Assembly: GCF_026151395.1 (NCBI RefSeq)
Contig: NZ_JAMQPV010000003.1
Span: 186,001-250,000, forward strand
Length of the DNA: 64,000 nucleotides
Direction: 5' to 3'
From: Leptospira limi
GTDB taxonomy: Bacteria; Spirochaetota; Leptospiria; Leptospirales; Leptospiraceae
Position numbers and translations under genes: made by a program. Shown here piece after piece: positions 53,314 to 62,951 of this stretch. Numbering within the stretch: the first letter of the stretch is position 1; each line of letters opens with the position of its first letter. Under the pieces are notes generated by a model that was not told where the DNA came from, ran no database searches, and saw only the letters and a list, made by a program, of their open reading frames with translations.

Positions 53314-54642
53314 ATGAAAAATCACAGTTTGAGTGGGCGCCTTTGGTTTGTTCTCATTTTATTCGGTCTTGTTGGCCAAATCGCTTGGTCTGTAGAAAAC
53401 ATTTACTTCAATTTATTTATCTACAATACAATTTCTAAAAGTACATCATCCGTCACTCTCATGGTGCAACTGAGCGGAATTGTTGCGACGTTTGTCACTT
53501 TGTTCGCTGGAATTTTATCTGATCGACTTGGCAATCGAAAGCATTTTATCTCTCTTGGTTATTTGTTTTGGGGATTTCTTACCTTATCTTTTGCCTTCGT
53601 TTCCAAAGAAAACACAAGCCTTTGGATTGGGATCACAGATGAAACACAAATCATCCAACTCACAATCGCCATTGTCATCACTCTTGACTGTATTATGACA
53701 GCATTTGGATCAACAGCAAATGATGCTGCCTTTAATGCATATGTTACAGATAATACGGGCAATGCTAGAAGTTTGGCAGAAGGTGTTTTATCAGCAATGC
53801 CACTGCTTGCAATGTTAATCGTTGCAGGAGGTTTTGGTATGATCGTCATTGCACTTGGATACCCTGGACTTTTTATAGCTGTTGGAACCTTGATGTCGTT
53901 ATCTGGTTTGATTGGTATCTGGTTCATTAAAGATCATCCCAATCTGAAAGCACAGAAATCAGATTTTATTTCAGATCTTTTATATGGTTTCAGAACTTCC
54001 GTGATTCTAAATCATAAACGATTGTATTTGTATTTTATTGCAATGGGAATTTATGGAATTGCTAGTCAGATTTACATGCCATATTTGATCATATTTATGC
54101 AAGAGTATCTCAGTTTTAATGCCATCCAATATTCTATCGTTCTTGCTTGTGTGATCTTAGGTGCAAGTGTCATTACCATACTCCTTGGAAAACAATTTGA
54201 TGGGAAAGATAAAGACAAACTTCTCGTTCAATTCTCTTCAATTTATATCATTGGTATGGCATCTTTGTATATAGTTGCAAAAACATTAAAAGGATATAAT
54301 TCTACAATCTTAATGATATCTGTTGGTTTTACTAGTTTGGTTTTAATCACTGGATTTGTTCAAGTTTTAGCACTTCTTGGAGCTCAAATCAGAGATTATA
54401 CTCCAATTGAAAATACTGGAAAATTACAAGGAATCCGTATGATCTTCTTTGTCTTAATTCCAATGTTCATAGGACCAATGATTGGACAAAAAATCAACGA
54501 ATCTACGAATTTAACCTATGTAGATCCAGCCAATGGTAGCCTAGCGCATGTTCCATCTCCAGAGATATTCATTACAGGAGCCATCTTTTGTCTGTTTATC
54601 TTTTATCCATTAATGCTAATTAGACGAGGAAATCAAAACTAA
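53314..54642 (+). CDS. MFS transporter
   Basis: A 442-residue protein with twelve hydrophobic segments; the loop 2-3 motif SDRLGNRKHFISLG is the MFS signature. The first segment (GQIAWSVENIYFNLF) is like that of disaccharide carriers. It is followed 1 nt after its stop by a GH2 gene, so uptake of a glycoside or its product is likely, though unproven. Confidence 0.85.
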   Translation: MKNHSLSGRLWFVLILFGLVGQIAWSVENIYFNLFIYNTISKSTSSVTLMVQLSGIVATFVTLFAGILSDRLGNRKHFISLGYLFWGFLTLSFAFVSKENTSLWIGITDETQIIQLTIAIVITLDCIMTAFGSTANDAAFNAYVTDNTGNARSLAEGVLSAMPLLAMLIVAGGFGMIVIALGYPGLFIAVGTLMSLSGLIGIWFIKDHPNLKAQKSDFISDLLYGFRTSVILNHKRLYLYFIAMGIYGIASQIYMPYLIIFMQEYLSFNAIQYSIVLACVILGASVITILLGKQFDGKDKDKLLVQFSSIYIIGMASLYIVAKTLKGYNSTILMISVGFTSLVLITGFVQVLALLGAQIRDYTPIENTGKLQGIRMIFFVLIPMFIGPMIGQKINESTNLTYVDPANGSLAHVPSPEIFITGAIFCLFIFYPLMLIRRGNQN

Positions 54643-54643
54643 C

Positions 54644-56332
54644 ATGAAAATACCTCATACAGAATACCCAAGGCCACAACTGCAAAGGGACAGTTATCTA
54701 AATTTAAATGGAGAATGGTTTTTAGGGCATGTAAAACAAGGTGAAAGTCTTGAATACCAACACAAAATCATTGTTCCATTTTCGCCAGAGTCAAAAGCGA
54801 GTGGACTCGGTAATTTGATTCTCAAACCAAATGAAGTTTTGTTTTACAAAAGAGAATTTGAAATCAGTCCTGATTTTATAAAAGATATCACATTTTTACA
54901 TTTTGGTGCTGTAGATTACTCCTGCATTTGTTATATCAATGGAGTTGAAGTTGGTTATCATCAGGGAGGTTTTTTACCTTTCTTTTTTAATGTTACAAAA
55001 GCGATAAAAAATGGGAAAAACGAGATAAGACTCACTGTTACAGACCCAACGGATACAGGCACTCAATCTAGAGGCAAACAAAAACTAAAAAGAGGTGGCA
55101 TTTGGTACACACCTCAATCAGGAATCTGGCAAACTGTTTGGTTGGAAAGTGTCTCAGAAGATTATATTCAAAACATAAAAATAACACCTAACATAGAAAC
55201 CAAGTCAGTAGAACTGGAAGTCAATTCTGATACTGATGGCATCACAATTCAAATTCTAGATGGGAATGAAGTGATTGCAGAAAGTTCCAAAAAAACCTGC
55301 ACTTTACCAATCCCGAATATGATTTTATGGTCTCCTGAAAACCCGAAATTATATGATATCAGGATCAAAACCAAAAACGATGAGGTGACATCTTATTTTG
55401 GCATGCGTAAATTTTCCATTGGATATGATGGAAAATTTAAGAGATTGTACCTGAACAACAAACCATATTTTCATAATGGACTTCTTGACCAAGGTTATTG
55501 GTCAGAAGGACTTTTGACTCCACCTGACGACGAATCAATGATCAATGAAATTCGTTTAATGAAGGAAATGGGTTTTAACACATTAAGAAAACATATCAAA
55601 ATTGAACCATTACGGTGGTACTATCATTGTGATCGATTGGGGATGTTGGTTTGGCAAGACTTTGTTTGTGGAGGGGGACCTTATGAAACCTGGGAAGTCG
55701 CCTATCTACCGTTTATTGGATGGAAAACCGATGATACAAAACATCGCTTCTTAAATCGTACGGATGAAAAAGGGAAAAAAGAATTTTTAGTAGAAATGGA
55801 CAAAACAGTAAACCTTTTGTACAATACTGTTTCCTTATCTGTTTGGGTTTTATTCAATGAAGGATGGGGACAGTTTGATAGTGTAAATCTCACAAAAAAA
55901 CTAAAAAATCTGGATTCCACTCGAACCATTGATAGTGTAAGCGGTTGGTATGACCAAGGAAAAAATAGCAGTGAGCTAAAAAGTTTACACCTATACTACC
56001 AAAAGTTAAAAGTTCCAAAAAAAGAAGATAGAGTCATCGTATTATCTGAGTTTGGTGGATATTCCTTAAAAACAGAAGGTCATGTTTATGATGACAAAAA
56101 ATTATTTGGATACAAAATCCTTCCCAATAAAGAAACCTTACACTATGAATACAAAAAATTGATTGAAAATGAACTAATACCATTAATTCCGAAAGGACTT
56201 AGTGCCTCAATTTACACTCAAGTGAGTGATGTGGAAGAAGAAATTAATGGTATTGTTACCTACGACAGAAAGGTTGTTAAATTTGACATTCCATTCATGC
56301 AAGAATTGAATTCAAAACTAAAGTACAATTAA
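54644..56332 (+). CDS. glycoside hydrolase family 2 protein
   Basis: A 562-residue cytoplasmic enzyme with the GH2 layout: sugar-binding jelly roll (LNGEWFLGHV to GTQSRGKQ), an Ig-like domain, and a TIM barrel. The acid/base Glu is in VLFNEGWGQ and the nucleophile Glu in VLSEFGGYSL. GH2 enzymes are beta-galactosidases, glucuronidases or mannosidases; the specificity cannot be told. It lies between the MFS gene (1 nt) and the hydrolase gene (6 nt). Sugar-cleaving enzymes are unusual in Leptospira, which lives mainly on fatty acids. Confidence 0.88.
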   Translation: MKIPHTEYPRPQLQRDSYLNLNGEWFLGHVKQGESLEYQHKIIVPFSPESKASGLGNLILKPNEVLFYKREFEISPDFIKDITFLHFGAVDYSCICYINGVEVGYHQGGFLPFFFNVTKAIKNGKNEIRLTVTDPTDTGTQSRGKQKLKRGGIWYTPQSGIWQTVWLESVSEDYIQNIKITPNIETKSVELEVNSDTDGITIQILDGNEVIAESSKKTCTLPIPNMILWSPENPKLYDIRIKTKNDEVTSYFGMRKFSIGYDGKFKRLYLNNKPYFHNGLLDQGYWSEGLLTPPDDESMINEIRLMKEMGFNTLRKHIKIEPLRWYYHCDRLGMLVWQDFVCGGGPYETWEVAYLPFIGWKTDDTKHRFLNRTDEKGKKEFLVEMDKTVNLLYNTVSLSVWVLFNEGWGQFDSVNLTKKLKNLDSTRTIDSVSGWYDQGKNSSELKSLHLYYQKLKVPKKEDRVIVLSEFGGYSLKTEGHVYDDKKLFGYKILPNKETLHYEYKKLIENELIPLIPKGLSASIYTQVSDVEEEINGIVTYDRKVVKFDIPFMQELNSKLKYN

Positions 56333-56338
56333 ACAAGA

Positions 56339-57478
56339 ATGATATTTGGAAATATTTATATCACAATCAGTTTGATTCTTGTCTGTGTTTTTTTAGTTAA
56401 CTATTGCATCAATGTTGTTGAAGCTCCAACACTTCGGTTCATTGATACTGAATTTTCATCGAAAATTATTTCTGAAACCCCAAAGTTACTAAAACGGTAC
56501 TTTCCAACTATTTGGTGTTATAATCCCCATCTTATGTTGTTTCTACTAATGTTTCGCGAATCAAAAACAAAAGATTTTGTTTATGACAAAATAGAACATT
56601 TAGAAATGAAAGATGGTGGCACAACCGGACTTGCTTGGTCAGGAATCCAATTTGTCAATCACAAAGACAAAACTCCCATTGTTGTTGTTTTTCATACAAT
56701 TAGCGGAGATGAACAAGACATTAAATCTACTGTTTCGCATATTAGGAAAACATTAAATTGGATTGTGGTAGTTTGTGTCCGAAGAGGACACGGTAGTCTT
56801 CCACTGACAAAACCAATCATCAATACAATGGGATCAACTTCCGATTTAAAAGAACAATTAAATCATATTCGAAAACAATTCCCAAGTAAACTTTTGTTTG
56901 GTATTGGCATTTCAGCTGGTTCAGGACTTTTAGCACGTTATCTTGGGGAATCTGGACCAAAAAGTTTATTCCAAGCAGCTGTCGCAGTATCTCCTGCATA
57001 TGACATTGAAAAAGCATTCCACCGTGTCCATCCTGTGTATAGCAAGATCATGGGTCAAAGAATGATTAACTACTTTCTGAAACGACATTACAAAAGTTTT
57101 GCCAATGTTAGAGGGACCGAAGATTTATTGAATGTTAAAACACTTGGCGAATTTCAGGATAAACTCCATTCCATTTCTGGTTTTAAAGATAAAGACTCTT
57201 ATTATCAAAATTCAAATCCTATACTTGTTGCGGATCAAATCAAAACTCCTCTCTTAGTTTTAAACGCTGCAGATGATCCTATATGCGTAAATTTGAATGT
57301 GTTAGAAAACTTACATTGGCTCGAAAACCTCAAAAATACGATCCATGTGCACACCAAAAGAGGTAGCCATATTGCATTTTATGAAGGTTTCTCTGCCAAA
57401 TCTTGGTCGAACCAATTGATTGGTGAATATTTTTTGTCAGTCTTTCATTGGTTTTCTACAAAAAATTCGAGTAAGTAA
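56339..57478 (+). CDS. alpha/beta hydrolase (YheT type)
   Basis: A 379-residue protein with an N-terminal hydrophobic segment and an alpha/beta hydrolase domain. The nucleophile elbow is FGIGISAGSGLLARYLG, Asp in NAADDPICV and His in RGSHIAFYEG, all in the YheT/EMB8 order. It is probably an esterase or lipase at the membrane. It begins 6 nt after the GH2 gene and ends the operon. Confidence 0.78.
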   Translation: MIFGNIYITISLILVCVFLVNYCINVVEAPTLRFIDTEFSSKIISETPKLLKRYFPTIWCYNPHLMLFLLMFRESKTKDFVYDKIEHLEMKDGGTTGLAWSGIQFVNHKDKTPIVVVFHTISGDEQDIKSTVSHIRKTLNWIVVVCVRRGHGSLPLTKPIINTMGSTSDLKEQLNHIRKQFPSKLLFGIGISAGSGLLARYLGESGPKSLFQAAVAVSPAYDIEKAFHRVHPVYSKIMGQRMINYFLKRHYKSFANVRGTEDLLNVKTLGEFQDKLHSISGFKDKDSYYQNSNPILVADQIKTPLLVLNAADDPICVNLNVLENLHWLENLKNTIHVHTKRGSHIAFYEGFSAKSWSNQLIGEYFLSVFHWFSTKNSSK

Positions 57479-57504
57479 AAACGGAATATTAAATTGACTT
57501 TTTA

Positions 57505-58053
57505 TCAATCACGTTCTAATACGAAAAAGAAAGGTTGTTTCATTCCTTTATAATCCATACATCCAAACAAAGTGTTTTCATTTACCTTTCGAAAAACATC
57601 ATGGATTGGAAGATTATCGTAGATCATTGCAGAGGAAACCTTTCCTCTAAACTCAATTTGTCTTACACGAGCTTTGGAATGTTTCGTTTGGAACAAAAAT
57701 CGAACCATTAGAAAAAGATAACGTAATGGCCACAGTTTTGTAGATGGAAGAAGTGTAGCTAACCTAACTGGCATTAACGAAGGATTTACCTTAAACAGTG
57801 TTTTTCCAAAAGATTTAAAAACCAAAGGATGAACATTTTCAGAATCAACAAATTCCTTTCCATACCAATTAAATGTCTCTAGGGCTCCATCCATAGTATG
57901 CCCTGTATGAAATCCTGATCCATGCCAACGCCCCATCATTTCATTCAGTGGAACTACATCCAATGCATCATAGAGTGCAAATGAATCTTCAACAGAGTTG
58001 TTCTTTTTAGCACGCATCTCGTGAAATCTCGTTTCAAGCTTTTTGTCTTTCAT
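57505..58053 (-). CDS. GXWXG/DUF4334 protein
   Basis: A 182-residue protein with the MMGRWHGSGFHTGH motif (GxWxG) and the C-terminal DUF4334 part (KVSSAMIYDNLPIHDVFRK, LLGCMD-like end). Function of the family is unknown; it is probably a small-molecule-binding beta barrel. It converges with the hydrolase operon. Confidence 0.78.
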   Translation of the reverse strand: MKDKKLETRFHEMRAKKNNSVEDSFALYDALDVVPLNEMMGRWHGSGFHTGHTMDGALETFNWYGKEFVDSENVHPLVFKSFGKTLFKVNPSLMPVRLATLLPSTKLWPLRYLFLMVRFLFQTKHSKARVRQIEFRGKVSSAMIYDNLPIHDVFRKVNENTLFGCMDYKGMKQPFFFVLERD

Positions 58054-58292
58054 ATATAAATAACTTATACCTGTTTTTGCAATCCTCCATTTTTAGGAAA
58101 TATATATCCAAAGAAGATCAGATTTTTTAGAATCTTAAAGAGGAACAGATTGTATTTGTTTTCTTTGTTTCAGAATGTTTTTTTAGAGCTTCGTTTCCTT
58201 TTCTTGAAACAGAATTGGATGGGAGAATGTCAAATGACTCCCTTTTGGTGATGTAAATCTTGATGAAGGTATCTTTTTTCTGACGACATGAC

Positions 58293-58320
58293 TTGTCATT
58301 TTTCCAAAACAGGATATAAT
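58293..58320 (+). promoter_or_regulatory. sigma70-type promoter with leaderless start
   Basis: TTGTCA, a 16-nt spacer and a perfect TATAAT, whose end lies 6 nt before the ATG at 58327. The expected transcription start coincides with the start codon, so the mRNA would be leaderless. No ribosome binding site can be placed between. Confidence 0.65.
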
Positions 58321-58326
58321 CATTTT

Positions 58327-58737
58327 ATGAATGTTCCAGATTCTGAAATTAAATCCTTACTCCAATCGTATCCAACAATCGCAGTGTATGGTTTAAGCCA
58401 GGATCCTTTAAAACCGAGTCATTACGTCCCTGTTTTCATTCGTGATAAAGGTTGGAATGTCATCGGAACCTATCCCAAAGAACATACGATAGGTGGTTTT
58501 CAAATCTACAAAAGTTTACAAGACATCCCAAACGAAAAGCGGAAGTTCATCGATGTCTTTAGAAGTTCTGACAGCATTCCTGAAGTTGTTGATGAAATTC
58601 TAACATTAGGTGGAACGGAAGTTTTGTGGTTACAATTGGGAATTTCTCATCCAGAAGCAGAAAAAAGAGCAGAAAACGCAGGGATCAAAGTTGTTTCCAA
58701 CCGTTGCCTCATCATAGAATACAAAAAGTATTTTTAA
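58327..58737 (+). CDS. CoA-binding protein (YccU type)
   Basis: A 136-residue single Rossmann domain of the CoA_binding_2 family: TIAVYGLSQDPLKPSHYV, VIGTYPKE, FIDVFRSSD, EVLWLQLGI and VVSNRCLIIEY appear in order. It may bind CoA or a nucleotide; its cellular role is unknown. ATG 58327 is favoured because a consensus promoter ends 6 nt before it. Confidence 0.85.
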   Translation: MNVPDSEIKSLLQSYPTIAVYGLSQDPLKPSHYVPVFIRDKGWNVIGTYPKEHTIGGFQIYKSLQDIPNEKRKFIDVFRSSDSIPEVVDEILTLGGTEVLWLQLGISHPEAEKRAENAGIKVVSNRCLIIEYKKYF

Positions 58738-58833
58738 ATCCCTCCTCTGTCCCTCAAAACCACGAAAAACACATGATTTCTTGTCCTAAAGGATTCACGT
58801 TCCCGGAGGTCTCTAAGCACTCTTACTTGAATT

Positions 58834-58848
58834 TGCGTCTCACTCTCA
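58834..58848 (+). promoter_or_regulatory. degenerate Fur-like half operator upstream of the TonB receptor
   Basis: TGCGTCTCACTCTCA keeps the right half-site of the box at 58904 (ACTCTCA), with a degenerate left half. It lies just upstream of a TTGACA (58856-58861) that could be a -35 element. Confidence 0.3.
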
Positions 58849-58889
58849 TTTAAATTTGACAAAATAGGACCTCCATAAACCATGCCGGT

Positions 58890-61223
58890 ATGTCCTTTTT
58901 ATTTGAGATCTATTCTCATTTAGAATCCAAATTAAAAACCTCCAAAAGATGGCAATCGTTTGATCGTTCTGACCTGGTTCTCATATACTTCGCCGGCCTC
59001 TGTTTGACGCCACATCCGGTTTTTATTGTATCAGCTGAAACAGATGAACCTAAACCAAAACAAGAAAACGGGATCCATGTTACAGGGAAAAAAGACCAAA
59101 GAGATCGAGAAATATTACGAACACCTAACAGCATCAGTCGATTGAATGAACAAGAAATCCAGGATGCAGGGATCAACAGAACGGGCGATATTGACAAACA
59201 AGTTCCCAATTTTTCCATCATTGATTCAGGATCTCGTAACTTCACATACTTTAATATACGAGGTATGAGAAGTATTGCATTTAGCGAACCTGCGGTCGGA
59301 CTGATTTTAGATGGAATTCCCTTAAATGATAATGTAGCTCTTAATACCGAATTATACGGTCTTGAAAGTATTGAAGTCTATAGAGGAAGCCAAGCTACCT
59401 TATTTGGTAAAAATTTCCAAGGTGGTGTGGTTGAAATCAAAACCAAAAAACCAAACAATTTATCTGAAGGAAAAATCACATTCGATATCGGGAACTATAA
59501 AAAACAAGAAACATCAGTATATTATAATGCTCCAATTATATATGACAAATTATATTTCGGTGTCGCAGGTAAAACAACTGAAAGAGAGGGATACTTATCC
59601 AACGTAACTGGATTCTATTATCCCAATAATCGACCCTATGAGCTCCCTGTCGAAATCTACAAAACACATCCCGACGGAAGAAAAGGTCAGGCAGGTAGAT
59701 TTCGATTGTATTTTACCCCGAACCAAACATTTGAAGCCGACTTACAAATTAGTGCAGAAAGTTTTGATGATGGTTCACTTAACCTTGTCAATTATCTAGG
59801 TGCAAAATCAGAGAGAGAAAAAGCCCTGTTACAAGGATGCGTAGCGGCACCAACCAATTGTTCGAAGTTATACGGAACTTATGTAAATCGGGTGAATGGA
59901 GATAGAAAAGTATATTGGGATTACGAAGGAAAAAGTAATGTTACCGGGAATACATATTCACTATCAACAACTACCAAATTACCACACTCAAACTTAAAAA
60001 CAGCATCTGCATTGCGTAAAATGGATATTGATCCAATCACTGCCGATTCTGATTTTACAAAAGTCGATCAAAACCGATCGATCTACATTGAAAAATCAAC
60101 AACGTTTCTCAATGATATTTACTTAGAATCAAAAGATAAACAAAATCCTCTTCAGTACAAAATAGGCATCTATGCTTCCAATAAAGTTACGAACATTGAC
60201 CAAGCGAAAGAACATCGAGTACAACTCTATGTGATCAATGATTTCCCTGGTTTCAATGCACCCACCCAAGAAAAAAACCTATCTAAGTTAACCGACAAAA
60301 ACATAAGTTTTTACACACACAATAGTTACACTTTCTTTGAAAGATTTACGATTACATTAGGAGCAAGGCTCGAAAAACAAGACAGTCGATTATCTCATTC
60401 AGAACTCGCAGTCGGACCTTCAAGTTCGAATCCTATCGGTGATACACTTCTTTTATCCGATCCGTATTCAATTCAAAATCGATACAACTACAATGTATCT
60501 AGAATCATTTTTGATTATAAACCGATAGAAAATCTTATGTTTTTTATTGGAGTAAGCAGAGGATACAAAAACGCCGGGTATAGCACAGTTGTAAATATTC
60601 CTACCAAAGCAAGTTTTAAACCCGAAATCAACGACACAATTGAAGCTGGCATCAAATCAGAATTTTTTAAAAACAAATTTGGCCTGAAGTATACACAGTT
60701 TTATACAGAAACTCAGGACTTCCATGTAATCCGAGCGATCAATCTCTCACAATACGTAAATCTAAATGCAGAGTTAGTTACCATTAGAGGTTATGAACTT
60801 GAGACGTATGTAAAACCACAAAAAGATACCAAACTAGGATTATCTGCTGGTTACACAGAAGGGATATTCAATCGGTTCCAAGATACAGTTCTCAATCGAA
60901 ATTTTAACGGTAAGTGGGTACACTTTATACCAAAATACGATATACTCAGCTACCTTCAATACAGAAACGAATTTGGGATTTTTTTAAGAGGAGAATTCCA
61001 AGCTGTTGGTCAAATGTACTTCGCGGCAGATAACACTGTTTATAGCGACCCTTACTATGTATTAAACGCAAGAGTTGGTTACGAAAAAGAAAATCTATCT
61101 GCCTACTTCTATATAAACAATCTCAATGATCGATACTATTTCACCTCATACATAGATGGAACATTCCAAGCAGTTCCAGGGGCACCAAAAACATACGGAT
61201 TTATATTAACCTATAAAATCTAA
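58890..61223 (+). CDS. TonB-dependent outer-membrane receptor
   Basis: A 777-residue receptor. A signal-type hydrophobic stretch (LVLIYFAGLCL) is followed by a TonB-box-like NGIHVTGK, the plug domain (LRTPNSISRLNEQEIQDAG, IRGMRSIAFSEPAVG, LYGLESIEVYRGSQATLFGK, GGVVEIKTKK) and a ~600-residue barrel that ends in aromatic-containing LTYKI. It takes up a siderophore or other large ligand through the outer membrane with TonB energy. A small lipoprotein and a PepSY protein follow. A Fur-like box lies in the first codons (58904). Confidence 0.9.
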   Translation: MSFLFEIYSHLESKLKTSKRWQSFDRSDLVLIYFAGLCLTPHPVFIVSAETDEPKPKQENGIHVTGKKDQRDREILRTPNSISRLNEQEIQDAGINRTGDIDKQVPNFSIIDSGSRNFTYFNIRGMRSIAFSEPAVGLILDGIPLNDNVALNTELYGLESIEVYRGSQATLFGKNFQGGVVEIKTKKPNNLSEGKITFDIGNYKKQETSVYYNAPIIYDKLYFGVAGKTTEREGYLSNVTGFYYPNNRPYELPVEIYKTHPDGRKGQAGRFRLYFTPNQTFEADLQISAESFDDGSLNLVNYLGAKSEREKALLQGCVAAPTNCSKLYGTYVNRVNGDRKVYWDYEGKSNVTGNTYSLSTTTKLPHSNLKTASALRKMDIDPITADSDFTKVDQNRSIYIEKSTTFLNDIYLESKDKQNPLQYKIGIYASNKVTNIDQAKEHRVQLYVINDFPGFNAPTQEKNLSKLTDKNISFYTHNSYTFFERFTITLGARLEKQDSRLSHSELAVGPSSSNPIGDTLLLSDPYSIQNRYNYNVSRIIFDYKPIENLMFFIGVSRGYKNAGYSTVVNIPTKASFKPEINDTIEAGIKSEFFKNKFGLKYTQFYTETQDFHVIRAINLSQYVNLNAELVTIRGYELETYVKPQKDTKLGLSAGYTEGIFNRFQDTVLNRNFNGKWVHFIPKYDILSYLQYRNEFGIFLRGEFQAVGQMYFAADNTVYSDPYYVLNARVGYEKENLSAYFYINNLNDRYYFTSYIDGTFQAVPGAPKTYGFILTYKI
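58904..58918 (+). promoter_or_regulatory. Fur-like 7-1-7 palindrome at the TonB receptor start
   Basis: TGAGA-TCTAT-TCTCA, perfect 5-bp arms around 5 nt, equals the outer part of a TGATAAT-N-ATTATCA Fur box. The same palindrome is in front of the PepSY gene (62952). It lies just after the assumed start codon, so the real start may be further in, or the repressor acts as road-block. Confidence 0.45.
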
Positions 61224-61239
61224 TTTTTCGGAGAACAAT

Positions 61240-61803
61240 ATGAAAACAAAAATTAAAATTCTATCTTTATCCTTTTTCATTGGAGTGAATACTCTCCAAT
61301 GCAACCTTTTTGACCCTAAATCAAAAATAACAAACAATGAATTGGTGGAAATTGTAACATTGCAACAGTTAAATGCAAATAGCATGAGTGAAGGCCAAAA
61401 ATTAGGTCTAACGATAGCGTATAGCCATCGGTTTAGTATTAAAAACGGTCCACATTTATTTTGTCGGGAATACTCAACTGCATACTTAGAAAAACAAGCC
61501 GAATGGGAATTAAATATTGAACAAACTTACGCCACTATTGGAAATGCGATTGGAATTGATATAGTAGTAGAAAGGATCAATGGACCCTGTGCTATCAACA
61601 ATAAAATAAGTGCATGCCATTATGATGGAGTGGATGGTATCAATGATTTGATCCCTTATGCTTACTCCACAGAAGGTGAACACAAATATCTGATCCCTGC
61701 TTACATTTATTATGGTATCAACAATCTAAAAAATGCAAAAGAGGCATGTGAAGGGTATAACGGAACTTATGTTTGTTATGATCCAACGAAGTGTTGGCAA
61801 TAA
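61240..61803 (+). CDS. lipoprotein co-transcribed with the TonB receptor
   Basis: A 187-residue lipoprotein (signal peptide with NTLQC). The mature part is Cys-containing and rich in aromatic residues, ending in CYDPTKCWQ. Not recognised. GGAG is 6 nt before the ATG, and the gene follows the receptor by 16 nt, so it may be an accessory surface protein for the same ligand. Confidence 0.65.
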   Translation: MKTKIKILSLSFFIGVNTLQCNLFDPKSKITNNELVEIVTLQQLNANSMSEGQKLGLTIAYSHRFSIKNGPHLFCREYSTAYLEKQAEWELNIEQTYATIGNAIGIDIVVERINGPCAINNKISACHYDGVDGINDLIPYAYSTEGEHKYLIPAYIYYGINNLKNAKEACEGYNGTYVCYDPTKCWQ

Positions 61804-61821
61804 AATTCCATATTCATAAAG

Positions 61822-61865
61822 ATAGAGAATCCATTTCTTGGGTTCTCTATTTAATGATTTTTTTT
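61822..61865 (+). terminator. intrinsic terminator after the receptor-lipoprotein operon
   Basis: An 11-bp stem (one T-G pair, 61822-61832 with 61840-61850) and a 7-nt loop are followed by TTAATGA and T8 (61858-61865). It overlaps the 3' end of the convergent PepSY gene. Confidence 0.6.
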
Positions 61866-62917
61866 CTGTTCACTCTCTTCCGATAAAAAATAACAAGACC
61901 ACTTAGAGATAAAATTGCAGGTGTTAATCCTCCAAGAGTCCATAAAATTTTACTATAATGGTTTGCAAAGGTTCCAAAATGGAATGGCCGAAAGGAATCT
62001 AGAATTTGATTTAGGTAACTTTCTTTCGTAATGTCGACAATACGATTTATTTTTTTAGTCCTTCTATCAAACTGAAGGTAAGATCCATACCGACTTTCCC
62101 ATCCAGACGAATCATATCGATTTCCATAGAAACCAATGGGTTCATTAAGGTTATGATGTGGGAAGGATATGTATCCTAAATGAAAGTTTGGAATTTGTCT
62201 CTTTGATTCAGTAATCAATTCATCAATGGAATTTCTATGGCTCCAAAGTTGATGGATAATGATTTCCTTAGGCTCACTCCTAATGAATGTATCGCGAATG
62301 CTCCACCAAGCACCGGTGACTGCCAAAATAAAATGAAACCATATAAAATTGATACCGACAAACTTGTGTAAATCGGAAAACAAGATCTGAAAACTTTCTT
62401 TCCATCGAAACCGAAATAAACTAAACCAAAATCGTTTGTATAATTTGATTCCCGTTATCACGAGTAAAAAATATACAATTGCAATACAACCTACTATAAA
62501 ATATCCAAGTTTCCCCAAAAATAAACTATAATGTAATACTAAGACAAATCCATAAAAACTATCACTACGATCTTCTTTTAACGCACCAACGATCTTTCCA
62601 TTGTAAGGATCAAGTAAATACACAACTTCCTTACTTGGAATGTTTGTGTCATGAAACCATATTTGGTCTGGTTGGTCTAATAGATCGGAAACCAACCATC
62701 CTGAGATACTCCCCTCAGGCAATTGCGGAACAAGTTGTTGGTAAAGACCATCAAATGAAAGTCTATGCACTTGTAAGGGAATTTGAATGGGAGTAAACAA
62801 CGATTGGATTTCTTTCCCATAAACAAGTAAGGATCCTGTGATCCCAATCACGAGTAAAAAACTAGATCCAATCATTCCGAGAACCAAATGGAGTTGGTAA
62901 AAACGTTTTGCTTTCAA
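61847..62917 (-). CDS. PepSY-associated TM domain protein (putative ferric reductase)
   Basis: A 356-residue inner-membrane protein with four membrane segments and PepSY-like loops: GMIGSSFLLVIGITGSLLVYGKE, WLVSDLLDQPDQIWFHD, LHKFVGINFIWFHFILAVTGAWW and LTPAILSLSGLVIFYRKR. Proteins of this family reduce iron-siderophore complexes; the neighbouring TonB receptor agrees with that. A Fur-like palindrome lies 35 nt before its ATG. Confidence 0.8.
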   Translation of the reverse strand: MKAKRFYQLHLVLGMIGSSFLLVIGITGSLLVYGKEIQSLFTPIQIPLQVHRLSFDGLYQQLVPQLPEGSISGWLVSDLLDQPDQIWFHDTNIPSKEVVYLLDPYNGKIVGALKEDRSDSFYGFVLVLHYSLFLGKLGYFIVGCIAIVYFLLVITGIKLYKRFWFSLFRFRWKESFQILFSDLHKFVGINFIWFHFILAVTGAWWSIRDTFIRSEPKEIIIHQLWSHRNSIDELITESKRQIPNFHLGYISFPHHNLNEPIGFYGNRYDSSGWESRYGSYLQFDRRTKKINRIVDITKESYLNQILDSFRPFHFGTFANHYSKILWTLGGLTPAILSLSGLVIFYRKRVNRKKIIK

Positions 62918-62951
62918 TGGTTTTTCCTATGCACTGATTTTTCCATAATAT

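Noticed and set aside
58738..58889. Cobalamin riboswitch before the TonB receptor
   Set aside because: No B12-box-like sequence is present in the 152-nt gap.
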